Shown piece by piece: positions 9,462 through 17,777 of a stretch of DNA of 64,000 bases; within the stretch, counting starts at the first letter, position 1, and the number at the start of each line of letters is the position of its first letter. Made by a program: the position numbers and the translations under genes. Origin of the DNA: Consotaella salsifontis (GTDB taxonomy: Bacteria > Pseudomonadota > Alphaproteobacteria > Rhizobiales > Rhizobiaceae); the NCBI RefSeq assembly GCF_900167365.1, contig NZ_FUXL01000019.1, forward strand, positions 1-64,000, read 5' to 3'. The notes beneath the pieces were generated by a model. The model worked only from the letters and a program-made list of their open reading frames with translations. It had not been told where the DNA came from and made no database searches.

Positions 9462-9528
9462 TTCAATGGATTAGCTCGTTTGCCGTCCCGGACAAATCGC
9501 CGCAGGGTTGTTTTTTCGCTAATTTCGC

Positions 9529-10239
9529 TCAGCTGAGGTATCCGAGCTGCGCCGCCATGGCCACCGCCTGGGTCCGGTTGGCGCAATTGAGCTTGCGCAC
9601 CGAAGCGTTCATGTGCTGCGAAACCGTGTGTTCCGAGATGGCCAGCATGCGCCCGATCTCGGAGGAGGTCTTGCCGAGCATTGCAAGGCGAAGGCACTCC
9701 CTTTCACGCACGGTGAGAGGATTGTTGCGCCGATTCTCCTCGAAGCGAATCGCGGCGAAAATCCCGATGACGGTGAAGGCGATGATCTGCAACTCGCCGA
9801 GTTCGCGGTCGGAGAGGTCGGCCCGGGGACCGAAAAAACTGAGGGCGCCCTCCATGGCGCCAAAGCCGTAGACCGGAACGTAGACGCCGCCCGCGACGCC
9901 TTCCTTGACGAAGAGGTCGGCGGCCGGGCTTACCTCTCCCGGAAGAGCCCCATAGAGAAACTCGACGTCCCAGGCGAGCGGTTGAGGATCGGAAAGAAGC
10001 GAGCGCACCACCGGCGTGAAGCGCGCAAGGCCCAGCCGCTCGAAAGCCCGACGGAAGCGCGGCGTCCAGTTGGACAGAAGCAGCTTCATCTCCACCTTGC
10101 CTTCCTCGGCAGCGGGGATGGTAACGACGGCATAATGGGAAAAACCGTAATGGCCGCAGATCTGATCTAGCCCCTCGGCCAAGGATTCTTCCTGCCAGGG
10201 CATCGGCAACGCAGTGAAGACCGGGTGGGTCGCGGACAT
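9529..10239 (-). CDS. LuxR-family regulator with autoinducer-binding domain (solo)
   Basis: A 236-residue regulator. Residues about 15-160 resemble the autoinducer-binding domain (ICGHYGFSHYAVVTIP; conserved-type W at LSNWTPRF and the LAWDVEF region). Residues about 170-232 are a GerE/LuxR helix-turn-helix (LTVRERECLRLAMLGKTSSEIG and SEHTVSQHM). No luxI synthase is visible nearby, so it would be a solo LuxR. The ATG at 10239 has AAAGG directly next to it and GAGGGG further up. A 21-codon ORF with a better ribosome site ends 4 nt upstream, suggesting translational coupling. Longer in-frame starts exist up to 10416 but add unconserved Arg/Pro-rich sequence. Confidence 0.85.
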   Translation of the reverse strand: MSATHPVFTALPMPWQEESLAEGLDQICGHYGFSHYAVVTIPAAEEGKVEMKLLLSNWTPRFRRAFERLGLARFTPVVRSLLSDPQPLAWDVEFLYGALPGEVSPAADLFVKEGVAGGVYVPVYGFGAMEGALSFFGPRADLSDRELGELQIIAFTVIGIFAAIRFEENRRNNPLTVRERECLRLAMLGKTSSEIGRMLAISEHTVSQHMNASVRKLNCANRTQAVAMAAQLGYLS

Positions 10240-10243
10240 CCTT

Positions 10244-10309
10244 TCAGCAGCCCCTCGCTGGCGAGCGACGGAACACCGCCTCCTCGGTCGGAATGCTCGC
10301 GATTTCCAT
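10244..10309 (-). CDS. 21-codon leader ORF upstream of the luxR-type gene
   Basis: The ATG at 10309 follows GGAAGGGG with about 7-nt spacing, a better ribosome site than that of the downstream regulator gene. It opens with MEIASIPTEEAV and ends SPARGC. Its TGA is at 10246-10244, leaving 4 nt (AAGG) before the next ATG. This geometry fits a translationally coupled leader peptide. No function is known. It could be an N-terminus displaced by a frameshift, but the LuxR N-terminus already looks complete. Confidence 0.45.
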   Translation of the reverse strand: MEIASIPTEEAVFRRSPARGC

Positions 10310-10521
10310 TGTCGTTCCCCTTCCGGCGGATGTGCCCGAATCGGTCGGGCCAGCATGGCAGGCAAGGGCGCCGCTCGTAAAGGCATTGCCGTCCTTGAAG
10401 GGCCGCGCCCTGGCACTGGCGCTCGCGTCCCATGGCCCCCATCTAGGTCCCTGCAGGGCCACTCAATGGCCGCAACCGACCGGCGCCTTCGAAGGGCCGG
10501 GTCCAGGGATCAAGAAGACTG

Positions 10522-11826
10522 ATGACCGATTTTTCTCCACGCGAAATCGTTTCCGAGCTCGACCGCCACATCATCGGGCAGAAGGACGCCAAGCGCGCCG
10601 TCGCGGTAGCGCTGCGCAACCGCTGGCGCCGCCAGCAGCTGGAGGGCTCGCTGCGCGAGGAGGTGATGCCCAAGAACATCCTGATGATCGGACCGACGGG
10701 CGTCGGCAAAACGGAGATTTCGCGCCGCCTGGCCAAGCTGGCGGGCGCTCCCTTCATCAAGGTCGAGGCAACCAAATTCACCGAGGTCGGCTATGTCGGG
10801 CGCGACGTCGAACAGATCATCCGCGACCTCGTCGAGGCGGGCATAGGGCTCGTGCGCGAGAAGAAGCGCGAGGAGGTCAAGGCCAAGGCCCATCGCGGCG
10901 CCGAGGAGCGAGTGCTCGATGCCTTGGTGGGTAAGACCGCCTCGCCGGCAACCCGCGACAGCTTCCGCCAGAAGCTTCGCTCGGGCGAACTCGACGAGAA
11001 GGAGATCGACATCGAGCTGGCCGACACGTCCAACCCGATGGGCGGCATGGAAATTCCGGGAATGCCCGGCGCCAATATCGGCGTCCTCAACCTTTCGGAG
11101 ATGTTCGGCAAGGCCATGGGCGGACGCACCAAGCAGCGCCACACCACGGTTCGCGACAGTTACTCCCTGTTGATCGCGGAAGAGTCGGACAAGCTGCTCG
11201 ACCAGGAGCAGGTCGTTCAGGAGGCGATCCACGCGGCCGAGAACAACGGCATCGTCTTTCTGGACGAGATCGACAAGGTGGCCGCCAAGGACGGCTACGG
11301 CGCCGGTGTTTCACGTGAAGGCGTGCAACGCGACCTGCTGCCGCTGGTCGAGGGAACCACGGTCGCCACCAAGTATGGTCCGGTGAAGACCGATCACATT
11401 CTGTTCATCGCCTCGGGCGCCTTCCACGTGTCGAAACCCTCGGACCTCCTTCCCGAGCTTCAGGGACGGTTGCCGATCCGCGTCGAGCTTCGGGCGCTTA
11501 ACAAGGACGACTTCCGCCGCATTCTTACCGAGACCGAGGCCAGCCTCATCAAGCAGTACATCGCCCTGATGGCGACGGAGAACGTGACGCTGGAAATCAC
11601 CGAGGATGCGATCGACGCCATCGCCGACACCGCGGTAAACCTCAACGCATCGATCGAGAACATCGGCGCGCGGCGGCTCCAGACGGTGATGGAGCGCGTC
11701 CTCGACGAAATCTCGTTCGAGGCGCCGGATCGCTCCGGTCAGAGCTTCACGGTCGACGCGGCCTATGTCCACAAGGCCCTCGACGGCGTCGCCGGCAACA
11801 CCGACCTGTCCCGCTACATTCTCTGA
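10522..11826 (+). CDS. hslU: ATP-dependent protease ATPase subunit HslU (ClpY)
   Basis: HslU (434 residues) is the hexameric AAA+ unfoldase that feeds substrates to the HslV peptidase. Walker A GPTGVGKT is at residues 57-64, Walker [10 protein letters not shown] is in the second half, and the pore motif region EVGYVGRD follows the first strand. The C-terminus SRYIL matches the family tail that inserts into HslV. The length equals the usual family size. hslV, normally just upstream in alphaproteobacteria, is not present on either side; upstream lies a solo luxR gene. A parS-like sequence is embedded at 11307-11322. Confidence 0.96.
   Translation: MTDFSPREIVSELDRHIIGQKDAKRAVAVALRNRWRRQQLEGSLREEVMPKNILMIGPTGVGKTEISRRLAKLAGAPFIKVEATKFTEVGYVGRDVEQIIRDLVEAGIGLVREKKREEVKAKAHRGAEERVLDALVGKTASPATRDSFRQKLRSGELDEKEIDIELADTSNPMGGMEIPGMPGANIGVLNLSEMFGKAMGGRTKQRHTTVRDSYSLLIAEESDKLLDQEQVVQEAIHAAENNGIVFLDEIDKVAAKDGYGAGVSREGVQRDLLPLVEGTTVATKYGPVKTDHILFIASGAFHVSKPSDLLPELQGRLPIRVELRALNKDDFRRILTETEASLIKQYIALMATENVTLEITEDAIDAIADTAVNLNASIENIGARRLQTVMERVLDEISFEAPDRSGQSFTVDAAYVHKALDGVAGNTDLSRYIL
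11307..11322. promoter_or_regulatory. parS-like ParB-binding site (within hslU)
   Basis: TGTTTCACGTGAAGGC matches 13 of 16 bases of the parS consensus TGTTTCACGTGAAACA, with the left half-site perfect. It is about 15 kb left of the proposed origin. It is the weakest of the six parS-like sites found. Confidence 0.5.
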
Positions 11827-11889
11827 CGGGTTGTTGTCTTTGTTCACGATGGCGTGACCAGGGACGGGTGAAGCACACGAAAGCTTTAG

Positions 11890-11923
11890 GGGGCGGGACA
11901 GCCGGCGGCGGTTGTTCCGCCCC
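11890..11923 (+). terminator. Hairpin downstream of hslU
   Basis: GGGGCGGGACA (11890-11900) pairs with TGTTCCGCCCC (11913-11923) with one mismatch. It lies 64 bp after the hslU stop and ahead of the next gene. The downstream TTCGCGGTCTT is only moderately U-rich. Confidence 0.5.
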
Positions 11924-11990
11924 TTCGCGGTCTTAGGTCAGGCGCATCGCGCTCTTTTCCAAAGGGTGCCCTCCAATGGAAGGATCAACG

Positions 11991-13202
11991 ATGCGTCTTA
12001 CCCTCAGCCTCATCGCGGCTGGCTCGCTTCTGGCCTTCGCCTCCGCCGCGCCGGCGCAACAGAAGACGGCGGAAACCCAACCGCCCAATGCCCCCGGCCA
12101 AACACCAGCCTTCCCGGCACAGACGCGGGCGCCCCTTCCCGACGATCCGGTGAAGGTGGACGTCGAGACGGTGGCCAAGGACCTGCCCCATCTTTGGGCG
12201 ATGGAGTTCCTGCCCGACGGGCGCATGCTCGTCACGGCCAAGAAGGGCGAGATGTATGTCGTCTCGAAGGACGGCACCAAGAGCGCTGCGATCGAGGGTG
12301 TTCCGAAGGTGGCCGATGCCGGCCAGGGCGGCCTTCTCGACGTGGCGCTGAGCCCGAATTTCAGCCAGGACAATCTCGTCTTCTTCTCGTTCTCCGAGCC
12401 GAGGGACGGCGGCAACGGCACCAGCGTCGGCCGGGCGCGCCTGTCGCTCGGCGACACGCCGCGGCTCGAGGACGTTCAGGTGATCTTCCGCCAGATGCCG
12501 ACCTATGACGGCAACAAGCACTTCGGCTCACGGCTGGTCTTCGCCGAGGACGGAACGCTTTTCGCCACCGTCGGCGAGCGCTCCGACACCCCGATCCGCG
12601 ACAAGGCGCAGGACATCTCGACCGGTCTCGGCAAGGTCTTCCACATGAACACGGACGGCAGCCCGGCCAAGAACAATCCCTTCCTCGATCGCGAGGACGC
12701 CGTGCCGCAAATCTGGTCCTACGGTCATCGCAATCTTCAGGCCGCGGCGCTCGGACCCGACGGCAAGCTGTGGACCGTCGAGCACGGCCCGAAGGGCGGC
12801 GATGAGCTCAACCATCCCGGAGCCGGCAAGAACTATGGCTGGCCCATCATCACCTACGGCGAGGATTACAACGGCAAGCCCATCGGCAAGGGCATCACCA
12901 AGAAGGACGGGATGGAGCAGCCGGTCTACTATTGGGACCCGGTCATCGGGCCGTCCGGCATGGCCTTCTACCAGGGCGACGAGTTTCCCGCGTGGAACGG
13001 CAAGACGATCCTGATCGGCGGCCTCGTCAGCCAGGGCGTCGTCGCCTTGACGCTGAACGGCGAGGGCCGCGTGGCGAGCGAGCAGCGCATCCCGCTGAAG
13101 GCGCGCATCCGCGACGTGAAGGTCGGCCCGGATGGTGCCGTCTATGCCGTCACGGAGACGCGCGGCGGCTCATCCTCGATCCTCAAGCTGACGCGCGGCT
13201 GA
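11991..13202 (+). CDS. PQQ-dependent aldose sugar dehydrogenase family protein, periplasmic
   Basis: A 403-residue exported protein of the soluble glucose/sorbosone dehydrogenase family (E. coli YliI/Asd type), which oxidises aldoses with PQQ. The signal peptide is MRLTLSLIAAGSLLAFASA (about 1-22), followed by a Pro/Gln-rich linker to about residue 52. The six-bladed propeller is marked by HLWAMEFLPDGRMLVT, GQGGLLDVALSPNF, IWSYGHRNLQAAAL and EHGPKGGDELN. The ATG at 11991 has GGAAGGA 6-12 nt upstream. Substrate and cofactor dependence are inferred from the family. No PQQ synthesis genes are in the window. Confidence 0.88.
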   Translation: MRLTLSLIAAGSLLAFASAAPAQQKTAETQPPNAPGQTPAFPAQTRAPLPDDPVKVDVETVAKDLPHLWAMEFLPDGRMLVTAKKGEMYVVSKDGTKSAAIEGVPKVADAGQGGLLDVALSPNFSQDNLVFFSFSEPRDGGNGTSVGRARLSLGDTPRLEDVQVIFRQMPTYDGNKHFGSRLVFAEDGTLFATVGERSDTPIRDKAQDISTGLGKVFHMNTDGSPAKNNPFLDREDAVPQIWSYGHRNLQAAALGPDGKLWTVEHGPKGGDELNHPGAGKNYGWPIITYGEDYNGKPIGKGITKKDGMEQPVYYWDPVIGPSGMAFYQGDEFPAWNGKTILIGGLVSQGVVALTLNGEGRVASEQRIPLKARIRDVKVGPDGAVYAVTETRGGSSSILKLTRG

Positions 13203-13221
13203 GGACAATGACGACCCAAGC

Positions 13222-13241
13222 GGTCAGGCGGCAGCCTGACC
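13222..13241. terminator. Hairpin between convergent genes
   Basis: GGTCAGGC (13222-13229) and GCCTGACC (13234-13241) form a perfect 8-bp stem with a GGCA loop. It overlaps the last codons of the leftward amidotransferase gene and lies just after the rightward dehydrogenase gene. No T-run. Confidence 0.4.
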
Positions 13242-14030
13242 GGCCTTGGCCGCTGGCCGCTCCACCGTGAAGGGCGCGAGGCGGGCGGCGCCCGAGGCCT
13301 CGATGGTGAGCACCGTGCCGCTCGGCACCATGTTCCAGGCCTCGAGCATCTCGCCGCAGGGCTCGGAAGCGACCACGAAGCCTTCGTCGATGACGCGCCA
13401 GTACAGCGAGGGCGGATGGCCGTCGCTGGCCCAGCGATAGGCGAAGAGCCGCTTTCCGTCCGAATGGGCGGCGGCGAAGCGCAGCGGCTCGGTCGCGCCC
13501 ATCCTCGCCATTTCGCCCCAGATCGCGCCGAGCGTGCGCTCCATCGCGGCGGGCGCGTCCTCTCGTAAGCCCTGCCCCAGTGCGGCCAGAAAGATCGCCT
13601 CGCTGTCCGTCGTGCCCTTGCGCTCTGGATAGAGCGCGTCGGGAATCAGCGCATCGATGCGGCGGCGCAGCAGCTGGTAGCCGCCGATCTGGCCGTTGTG
13701 CATGAAAAGGTGATGGCCGCTGGCGAAGGGATGGCAGTTGACGCCGGCCACCTCGCCGCTCGTCGCGGCGCGCACATGGGCGAAGAACAGGCGCGAGCGC
13801 ACCTGATGACAGAGCGAGGCGAGGTTCGCGTCGCCCCAGGCCGGCAGGACATTGCGGTAGAGCCCCGGCTCCGGGCGTTCGCCGTACCAGCCGATGCCGC
13901 AGCCATCGCCGTTGACGGGCGTCGGCGCCTCACGCGCGGCCCGCGCCTGCGCGATCAGTGACGAGCGCGGGGCGACCAGAAGCGTATCGATGAGGATCGG
14001 TGATCCGCAGTAGGCAAGGAAACGGCACAT
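13224..14030 (-). CDS. Class II glutamine amidotransferase (YafJ/EgtC-like)
   Basis: A 268-residue Ntn-type amidotransferase. Cys2 (MCRFLAYCG) is the expected nucleophile after Met removal. Typical family segments are GDGCGIGWYG (about 41-50), FFAHVRAATSG, NCHPFASGHHLFMHNGQI and GTTDSEAIF. It probably releases ammonia from glutamine or cleaves a gamma-glutamyl amide. The related EgtC acts in ergothioneine synthesis, but egtB/egtD are not nearby, so the substrate is open. It converges with the sugar dehydrogenase gene and is divergent from the DUF1402 gene. Confidence 0.85.
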   Translation of the reverse strand: MCRFLAYCGSPILIDTLLVAPRSSLIAQARAAREAPTPVNGDGCGIGWYGERPEPGLYRNVLPAWGDANLASLCHQVRSRLFFAHVRAATSGEVAGVNCHPFASGHHLFMHNGQIGGYQLLRRRIDALIPDALYPERKGTTDSEAIFLAALGQGLREDAPAAMERTLGAIWGEMARMGATEPLRFAAAHSDGKRLFAYRWASDGHPPSLYWRVIDEGFVVASEPCGEMLEAWNMVPSGTVLTIEASGAARLAPFTVERPAAKAGQAAA

Positions 14031-14187
14031 GGTCCAAGACTCTCCCGCCCATGGTTAACGAAGGGTTAAGCGGGCGCGCCGGAGCGGCCACAGCGGCGGT
14101 CAAAATGTCCCCGCGCTCTCGACAAGAGTTGGATCGGCGGCTATCGAGCAGCCTTTCTCCCTCGACGGCCCCGACCAAGGAGCGCCC

Positions 14188-15165
14188 ATGAGCCGCCTCA
14201 TCCCCGGCCTCGCATCGCTCTTCATCCTGTTGGCGACACTTCTGGAGCCGGCCTCGGCCGCCGTCGTCAAAGTGCCTAGCGGCAACCGCAACGCGACCCA
14301 GCCGGACATCCCGTCCGCCTCCTATCGGCGGACGCGGCAGCTGCGCTCGACCTTCGAAGGCAAGTATCGGAAAATCCGCGACCTCCTGGCGAACGACAGC
14401 GAGCTCAGGGCCAAGATCAGGAAGGCCGCCAACGATTACCACATCGACCCGATGCACATCGTGGGGGCGCTGGTCGGCGAGCACACCTACAATGTCGACG
14501 CCATGGACCAGCTTCAGACGTACTACGTCAAGGCGCTGTCCTATCTGCGTTCGAACCTTGAATTCGCCTATAAGGGCGAGTCGGTTGTCTCCTTTGTCTC
14601 CCGCCCCCAGTTCGCCCGTTGCGACAGGCTTTTCGGCAGCGAGGCGATCTGGAGCTGCCGCGAGGCCGTCTACGAAGCGGACTTTCGCGGCAAGACGGTG
14701 GACGGCAACAGCTATCCCGACAACCGGTTCGGGGCGGTGTTCTTCCAGCCCTATTATGCGGGGCAGACTTTCGGTCTCGGTCAGCTCAACCCGCTGACGG
14801 CGCTCGCCGCTTCCGACGAGGTGCATCGCGTTTCCGGCTACCCGGAGCTTTCGGCCAATGACGCGCCGGAGGTCTACGCGGCGATCATGAACCCCGACAA
14901 GACGCTGGCCTATGTGGCGGCTGTCCTCAAGATGGCCATCGACGACTATAGGACCATCGCGGACTTCGACATCTCGGGCAATCCCGGCATCACCGCGACG
15001 CTCTACAATATCGGCGACCCGCGCCGCCGCGCGGAGGATCTGGCGGCAGAAAATGCCCGCCGCCGAGCCCGGGGCCAGTCTTTGCGTTTGCCGCAAGAGA
15101 ACTATTATGGCTGGCTGGTCAACGATCGGTTGGATGACTTGAAGGCCGCCTTCGGCGAGAACTGA
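14188..15165 (+). CDS. DUF1402 family protein, exported
   Basis: A 325-residue protein with an N-terminal signal peptide (MSRLIPGLASLFILLATLLEP, cleavage near residue 24). The body carries DPMHIVGALVGEHTYNVDAMD (about 88-108) and GQTFGLGQLNPLTAL (about 191-205), which resemble glutamate-containing segments of lytic-transglycosylase-like folds. I recall this family as DUF1402, found mainly in Hyphomicrobiales. A role in cell-wall metabolism is speculative. Four cysteines are not evident; the pair C150/C159 (FARCDRLF, WSCREAV) might form a disulfide. GGAGCG lies just upstream of the ATG. A cardiolipin synthase gene follows 60 bp later. Confidence 0.75.
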   Translation: MSRLIPGLASLFILLATLLEPASAAVVKVPSGNRNATQPDIPSASYRRTRQLRSTFEGKYRKIRDLLANDSELRAKIRKAANDYHIDPMHIVGALVGEHTYNVDAMDQLQTYYVKALSYLRSNLEFAYKGESVVSFVSRPQFARCDRLFGSEAIWSCREAVYEADFRGKTVDGNSYPDNRFGAVFFQPYYAGQTFGLGQLNPLTALAASDEVHRVSGYPELSANDAPEVYAAIMNPDKTLAYVAAVLKMAIDDYRTIADFDISGNPGITATLYNIGDPRRRAEDLAAENARRRARGQSLRLPQENYYGWLVNDRLDDLKAAFGEN

Positions 15166-15225
15166 CGCGCGAGCGCCAGACTCTCGCGGAGAGCCTTCCG
15201 GACCCGCCGCAGACGAGAGATCGCC

Positions 15226-16662
15226 ATGCACGGCCTCGACGCCACCCTACCCCTGCTGCTTTCCATCTCCCAATGGGCGATCCGGCTCGGCGCGCTGATC
15301 TATGTGCCGTTCCGCCGCTCGCCGGAAGCGGCCAAGGGATGGCTGCTTCTCTTCTTCGTCGCGCCCTGGCCAGCGCTGGGGATCTACTGGCTGATCGGGC
15401 GCCCGCGCCACCCCCGGTGGCGGCGCAAGCGCGTTCGCCAGCTGCCGCACATCGTCGCCAAGGCCGCGGGGCGGGCCGAAGCGGCGTTGCAGCGCGGCAC
15501 GACGCTGGAGGAGCCGGGCGTAACAATCGCCAAACTCGCCGAGGCCGTCGGGCGCCTGCCAGCGGTCAGCGCGAGCCGGATCGATCTCGAACCCGACTAT
15601 GAGCGCATGGTCGACCGCCTCGTCGCCGATATCGACGCTGCCCGGCATCACGTCCACCTGATGTTCTACATCTTCGCCTCGGACGCCACCGGAACCAAGG
15701 TGCTCGACGCCCTGGTGCGGGCGGAGCAGCGCGGAGTCCAATGCCGCCTGCTGATCGACGCCATCGGCTCCCTCACCTGGCGGCGCGCCATCGCCGAGCG
15801 GCTCGAGGACACGGGCGTCGAACTCCATGTCGTCCTGCCCATCCGCCTTTTTAGCCGCGTGACACGCGCCGACCTTCGCAATCACCGCAAACTCGCGGTG
15901 ATCGACGGGCATATCGGCTGGGTCGGCTCGCAGAACATCATCGATCCCGACGCCACCGCCGATCTGCCAAACCAGGAGCTGATGGCCCGCGTCACCGGCC
16001 TCGCCGTGGCCGAGCTCCAGGTCGTCTTTGTGGGCGACTGGTATCTGGAGACGGACACCGAACTCGCCGATAAGGCGCTGTTTCCGATGGATGGCGGACA
16101 GCCGATGGAAGGAACGGGCGCGGCGCAGATCGTGCCGAGCGGCCCGGATTATCCCAAGGCGCGCATCGACATGGTGTTCTCCCATCTCGCGGAAACGGCG
16201 CGCCGGCGGATCACGCTTGCCACGCCCTATTTCGTGCCGAGCGAATCGCTGCTGTTCGCCCTGCGTTCCGCCGCGCTGCGGGGCCTTGAGGTGCGCCTCA
16301 TCATCAGCGGGCGCACCGACAGCCGGATCGTCGATTACGCCCAGAGTTCCTACTTCCTGGAGCTGATGGAGGCGGGGGTGAAGATATTTCTCTCCCGGGA
16401 CTGCTTCCTCCACGCCAAGCACATCTCCATGGACGACCATGTCGCGCTCGTGGGCTCGTCAAACGTTGACATGCGCTCCTTCGAGCTGAACTCGGAGGTC
16501 TGCCTCATCAGCTACGATCCGTCCGTGGTCGAGCGCCTCAAGGCGGTGGAGGAGCGAACCCTCGCCTGCTGCCGCGAACTCGATCTCGAGCGCTGGAAGA
16601 AGCGGGGCCTCGTCAGGCAACTCCTGAGCCACATGGCCCGTCTCGTCAGCCCGCTGCTGTGA
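15226..16662 (+). CDS. cls: Cardiolipin synthase
   Basis: A 478-residue phospholipase-D superfamily enzyme that joins two phosphatidylglycerols to make cardiolipin. Two N-terminal membrane segments (about 8-25 and 37-55) include the family PWPALGIYWLIGRP. The two HKD motifs are NHRKLAVIDGHIGWVGSQNI (about 222-241) and HAKHISMDDHVALVGSSNVD (about 398-417). Residues AETARRRITLATPYFVPSES precede the second motif as usual. The length is normal for bacterial Cls. It is downstream of, and possibly cotranscribed with, the DUF1402 gene. Confidence 0.93.
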   Translation: MHGLDATLPLLLSISQWAIRLGALIYVPFRRSPEAAKGWLLLFFVAPWPALGIYWLIGRPRHPRWRRKRVRQLPHIVAKAAGRAEAALQRGTTLEEPGVTIAKLAEAVGRLPAVSASRIDLEPDYERMVDRLVADIDAARHHVHLMFYIFASDATGTKVLDALVRAEQRGVQCRLLIDAIGSLTWRRAIAERLEDTGVELHVVLPIRLFSRVTRADLRNHRKLAVIDGHIGWVGSQNIIDPDATADLPNQELMARVTGLAVAELQVVFVGDWYLETDTELADKALFPMDGGQPMEGTGAAQIVPSGPDYPKARIDMVFSHLAETARRRITLATPYFVPSESLLFALRSAALRGLEVRLIISGRTDSRIVDYAQSSYFLELMEAGVKIFLSRDCFLHAKHISMDDHVALVGSSNVDMRSFELNSEVCLISYDPSVVERLKAVEERTLACCRELDLERWKKRGLVRQLLSHMARLVSPLL

Positions 16663-16792
16663 TTTCCCATCTTGACAGGAAGGATGGGCGGCGCGATGAA
16701 TTCACCATGATCAAGCGCCTGCCCACCCTCTGCTGGTTTTACTACGCGAACTTGCCATAGCGCGGGTCGCCTCGATCATTTGTCGATACGAT

Positions 16793-16815
16793 GCCGCCGT
16801 CGAGGCGGCTTTTTC
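16793..16815 (+). terminator. Rho-independent terminator upstream of the GNAT gene
   Basis: GCCGCC (16793-16798), loop GTCGA and GGCGGC (16804-16809) are followed by TTTTTCG. It is a good intrinsic terminator 131 bp after the cls stop and 43 bp before the GNAT start. It may end the cls transcript or a short RNA made from 16680-16810. Confidence 0.7.
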
Positions 16816-16857
16816 GTAAGGGCACTTCGGCGGCGGCGAGCCCCGAAAGAGCCGAAG

Positions 16858-17343
16858 ATGAACGCCCCCCTGAAAATCGATCCCGATCGCGTCTTCTCCA
16901 TCCGCCCGGCGAGCCCGGCCGATGGGCCGATGCTTTCCGCGATGATCCGTGCCCTCGCCGCTCAACACGGCGACGTCGCGCGCGGCAGTGCCCAGACCCT
17001 TCTCATCGATGCCTTCGGCTTCGAGCCGTGGATTCGCATCCTGGTCGCCGAGGCCGCGGGGGCGCTCATCGGCTATGCCATTCTCCTTCCCACCTATGCC
17101 GCGCATTTCGGCGAGCGCGGCATGAACCTTCACCACCTCTTCGTGGCCGACGGGTGGCGGGGCAAGGGCGTGGGCAAGGAGCTGGTTAGGGCCGGAACGG
17201 CGTTGGCACAGGCGCAGGGCTGCGCCTTCTTCACCACAGGCTCCCATGCCGACAACACGCCGGCTCACGCCTTCTATGAGGCCATCGGCTTTTCCGTCGA
17301 CAACCGCCCGACGGTCCACTTCAGCCAGCGCCTGACGGCGTAG
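16858..17343 (+). CDS. GNAT family N-acetyltransferase
   Basis: A 161-residue GNAT protein. The acetyl-CoA loop motif is HHLFVADGWRGKGVGKELV (about residues 89-107; the Q/RxxGxG/A element is RGKGVG). The C-terminal strand and helix ADNTPAHAFYEAIGF carries the usual Tyr. The substrate is unknown. The ATG at 16858 matches the domain start and follows GAAGA; an in-frame ATG at 16780 would cross the terminator hairpin and is unlikely. It is monocistronic and convergent with the xre gene. Confidence 0.88.
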   Translation: MNAPLKIDPDRVFSIRPASPADGPMLSAMIRALAAQHGDVARGSAQTLLIDAFGFEPWIRILVAEAAGALIGYAILLPTYAAHFGERGMNLHHLFVADGWRGKGVGKELVRAGTALAQAQGCAFFTTGSHADNTPAHAFYEAIGFSVDNRPTVHFSQRLTA

Positions 17344-17375
17344 ATCCGCCGGGCCGATGACTCGACCCGGCAGCT

Positions 17376-17777
17376 TCAGCGACGACGCCGACGGCGGGCC
17401 TGGGCTTCCGCCTCGGCGCGGGTCGCGGCTGTTTCGAGGGTTTCTAGAAGCTGGCGCACCGTCTCTGGCGGCAGGATGGCGATCGTTTCGGCGAGGCGAT
17501 TGGCGAGGCGCGTCGCCTCGGGGCCAAGGCCGCCCGTGTCCACGGTAACGCGCGGATGGGAAATCTCCGCGAGGCGCTGCAGCTCCTCGGCGTCGTCCCA
17601 GATGACGTTGAGATAGCCGATGATACGCTGGAGCATGGGCCATGTGGGCCGGCCGCGCCGGCCGTGCTCCAGGGCGGAGAGATAGGCGCTCGAAACGCCG
17701 AGGGCCGCCGCCATCTCGCCTTGCGTCACGCCGCGCTCGTGGCGCAGCGCTCTGATCTTTTCGCCAAAGGGGGTCAC
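17376..17777 (-). CDS. XRE-family helix-turn-helix regulator
   Basis: A 133-residue protein with an N-terminal Cro/C1-type helix-turn-helix (MTPFGEKIRALRHERGVTQG through SAYLSALEHGRRG, residues 1-42). A helical region follows, then an Arg-rich tail. Its ATG overlaps the smr stop by 4 nt (ATGA), so it is translationally coupled as the last gene of the mltA-smr-xre operon. This order next to mltA and smr is common in Hyphomicrobiales. Its targets are unknown. Confidence 0.88.
   Translation of the reverse strand: MTPFGEKIRALRHERGVTQGEMAAALGVSSAYLSALEHGRRGRPTWPMLQRIIGYLNVIWDDAEELQRLAEISHPRVTVDTGGLGPEATRLANRLAETIAILPPETVRQLLETLETAATRAEAEAQARRRRRR

Noticed and set aside
10239-10309. Frameshift joining the 21-codon ORF to the luxR-type gene
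   Set aside because: The regulator already has a family-length N-terminus and its own start, so a leader ORF is simpler. Homologues would settle it.
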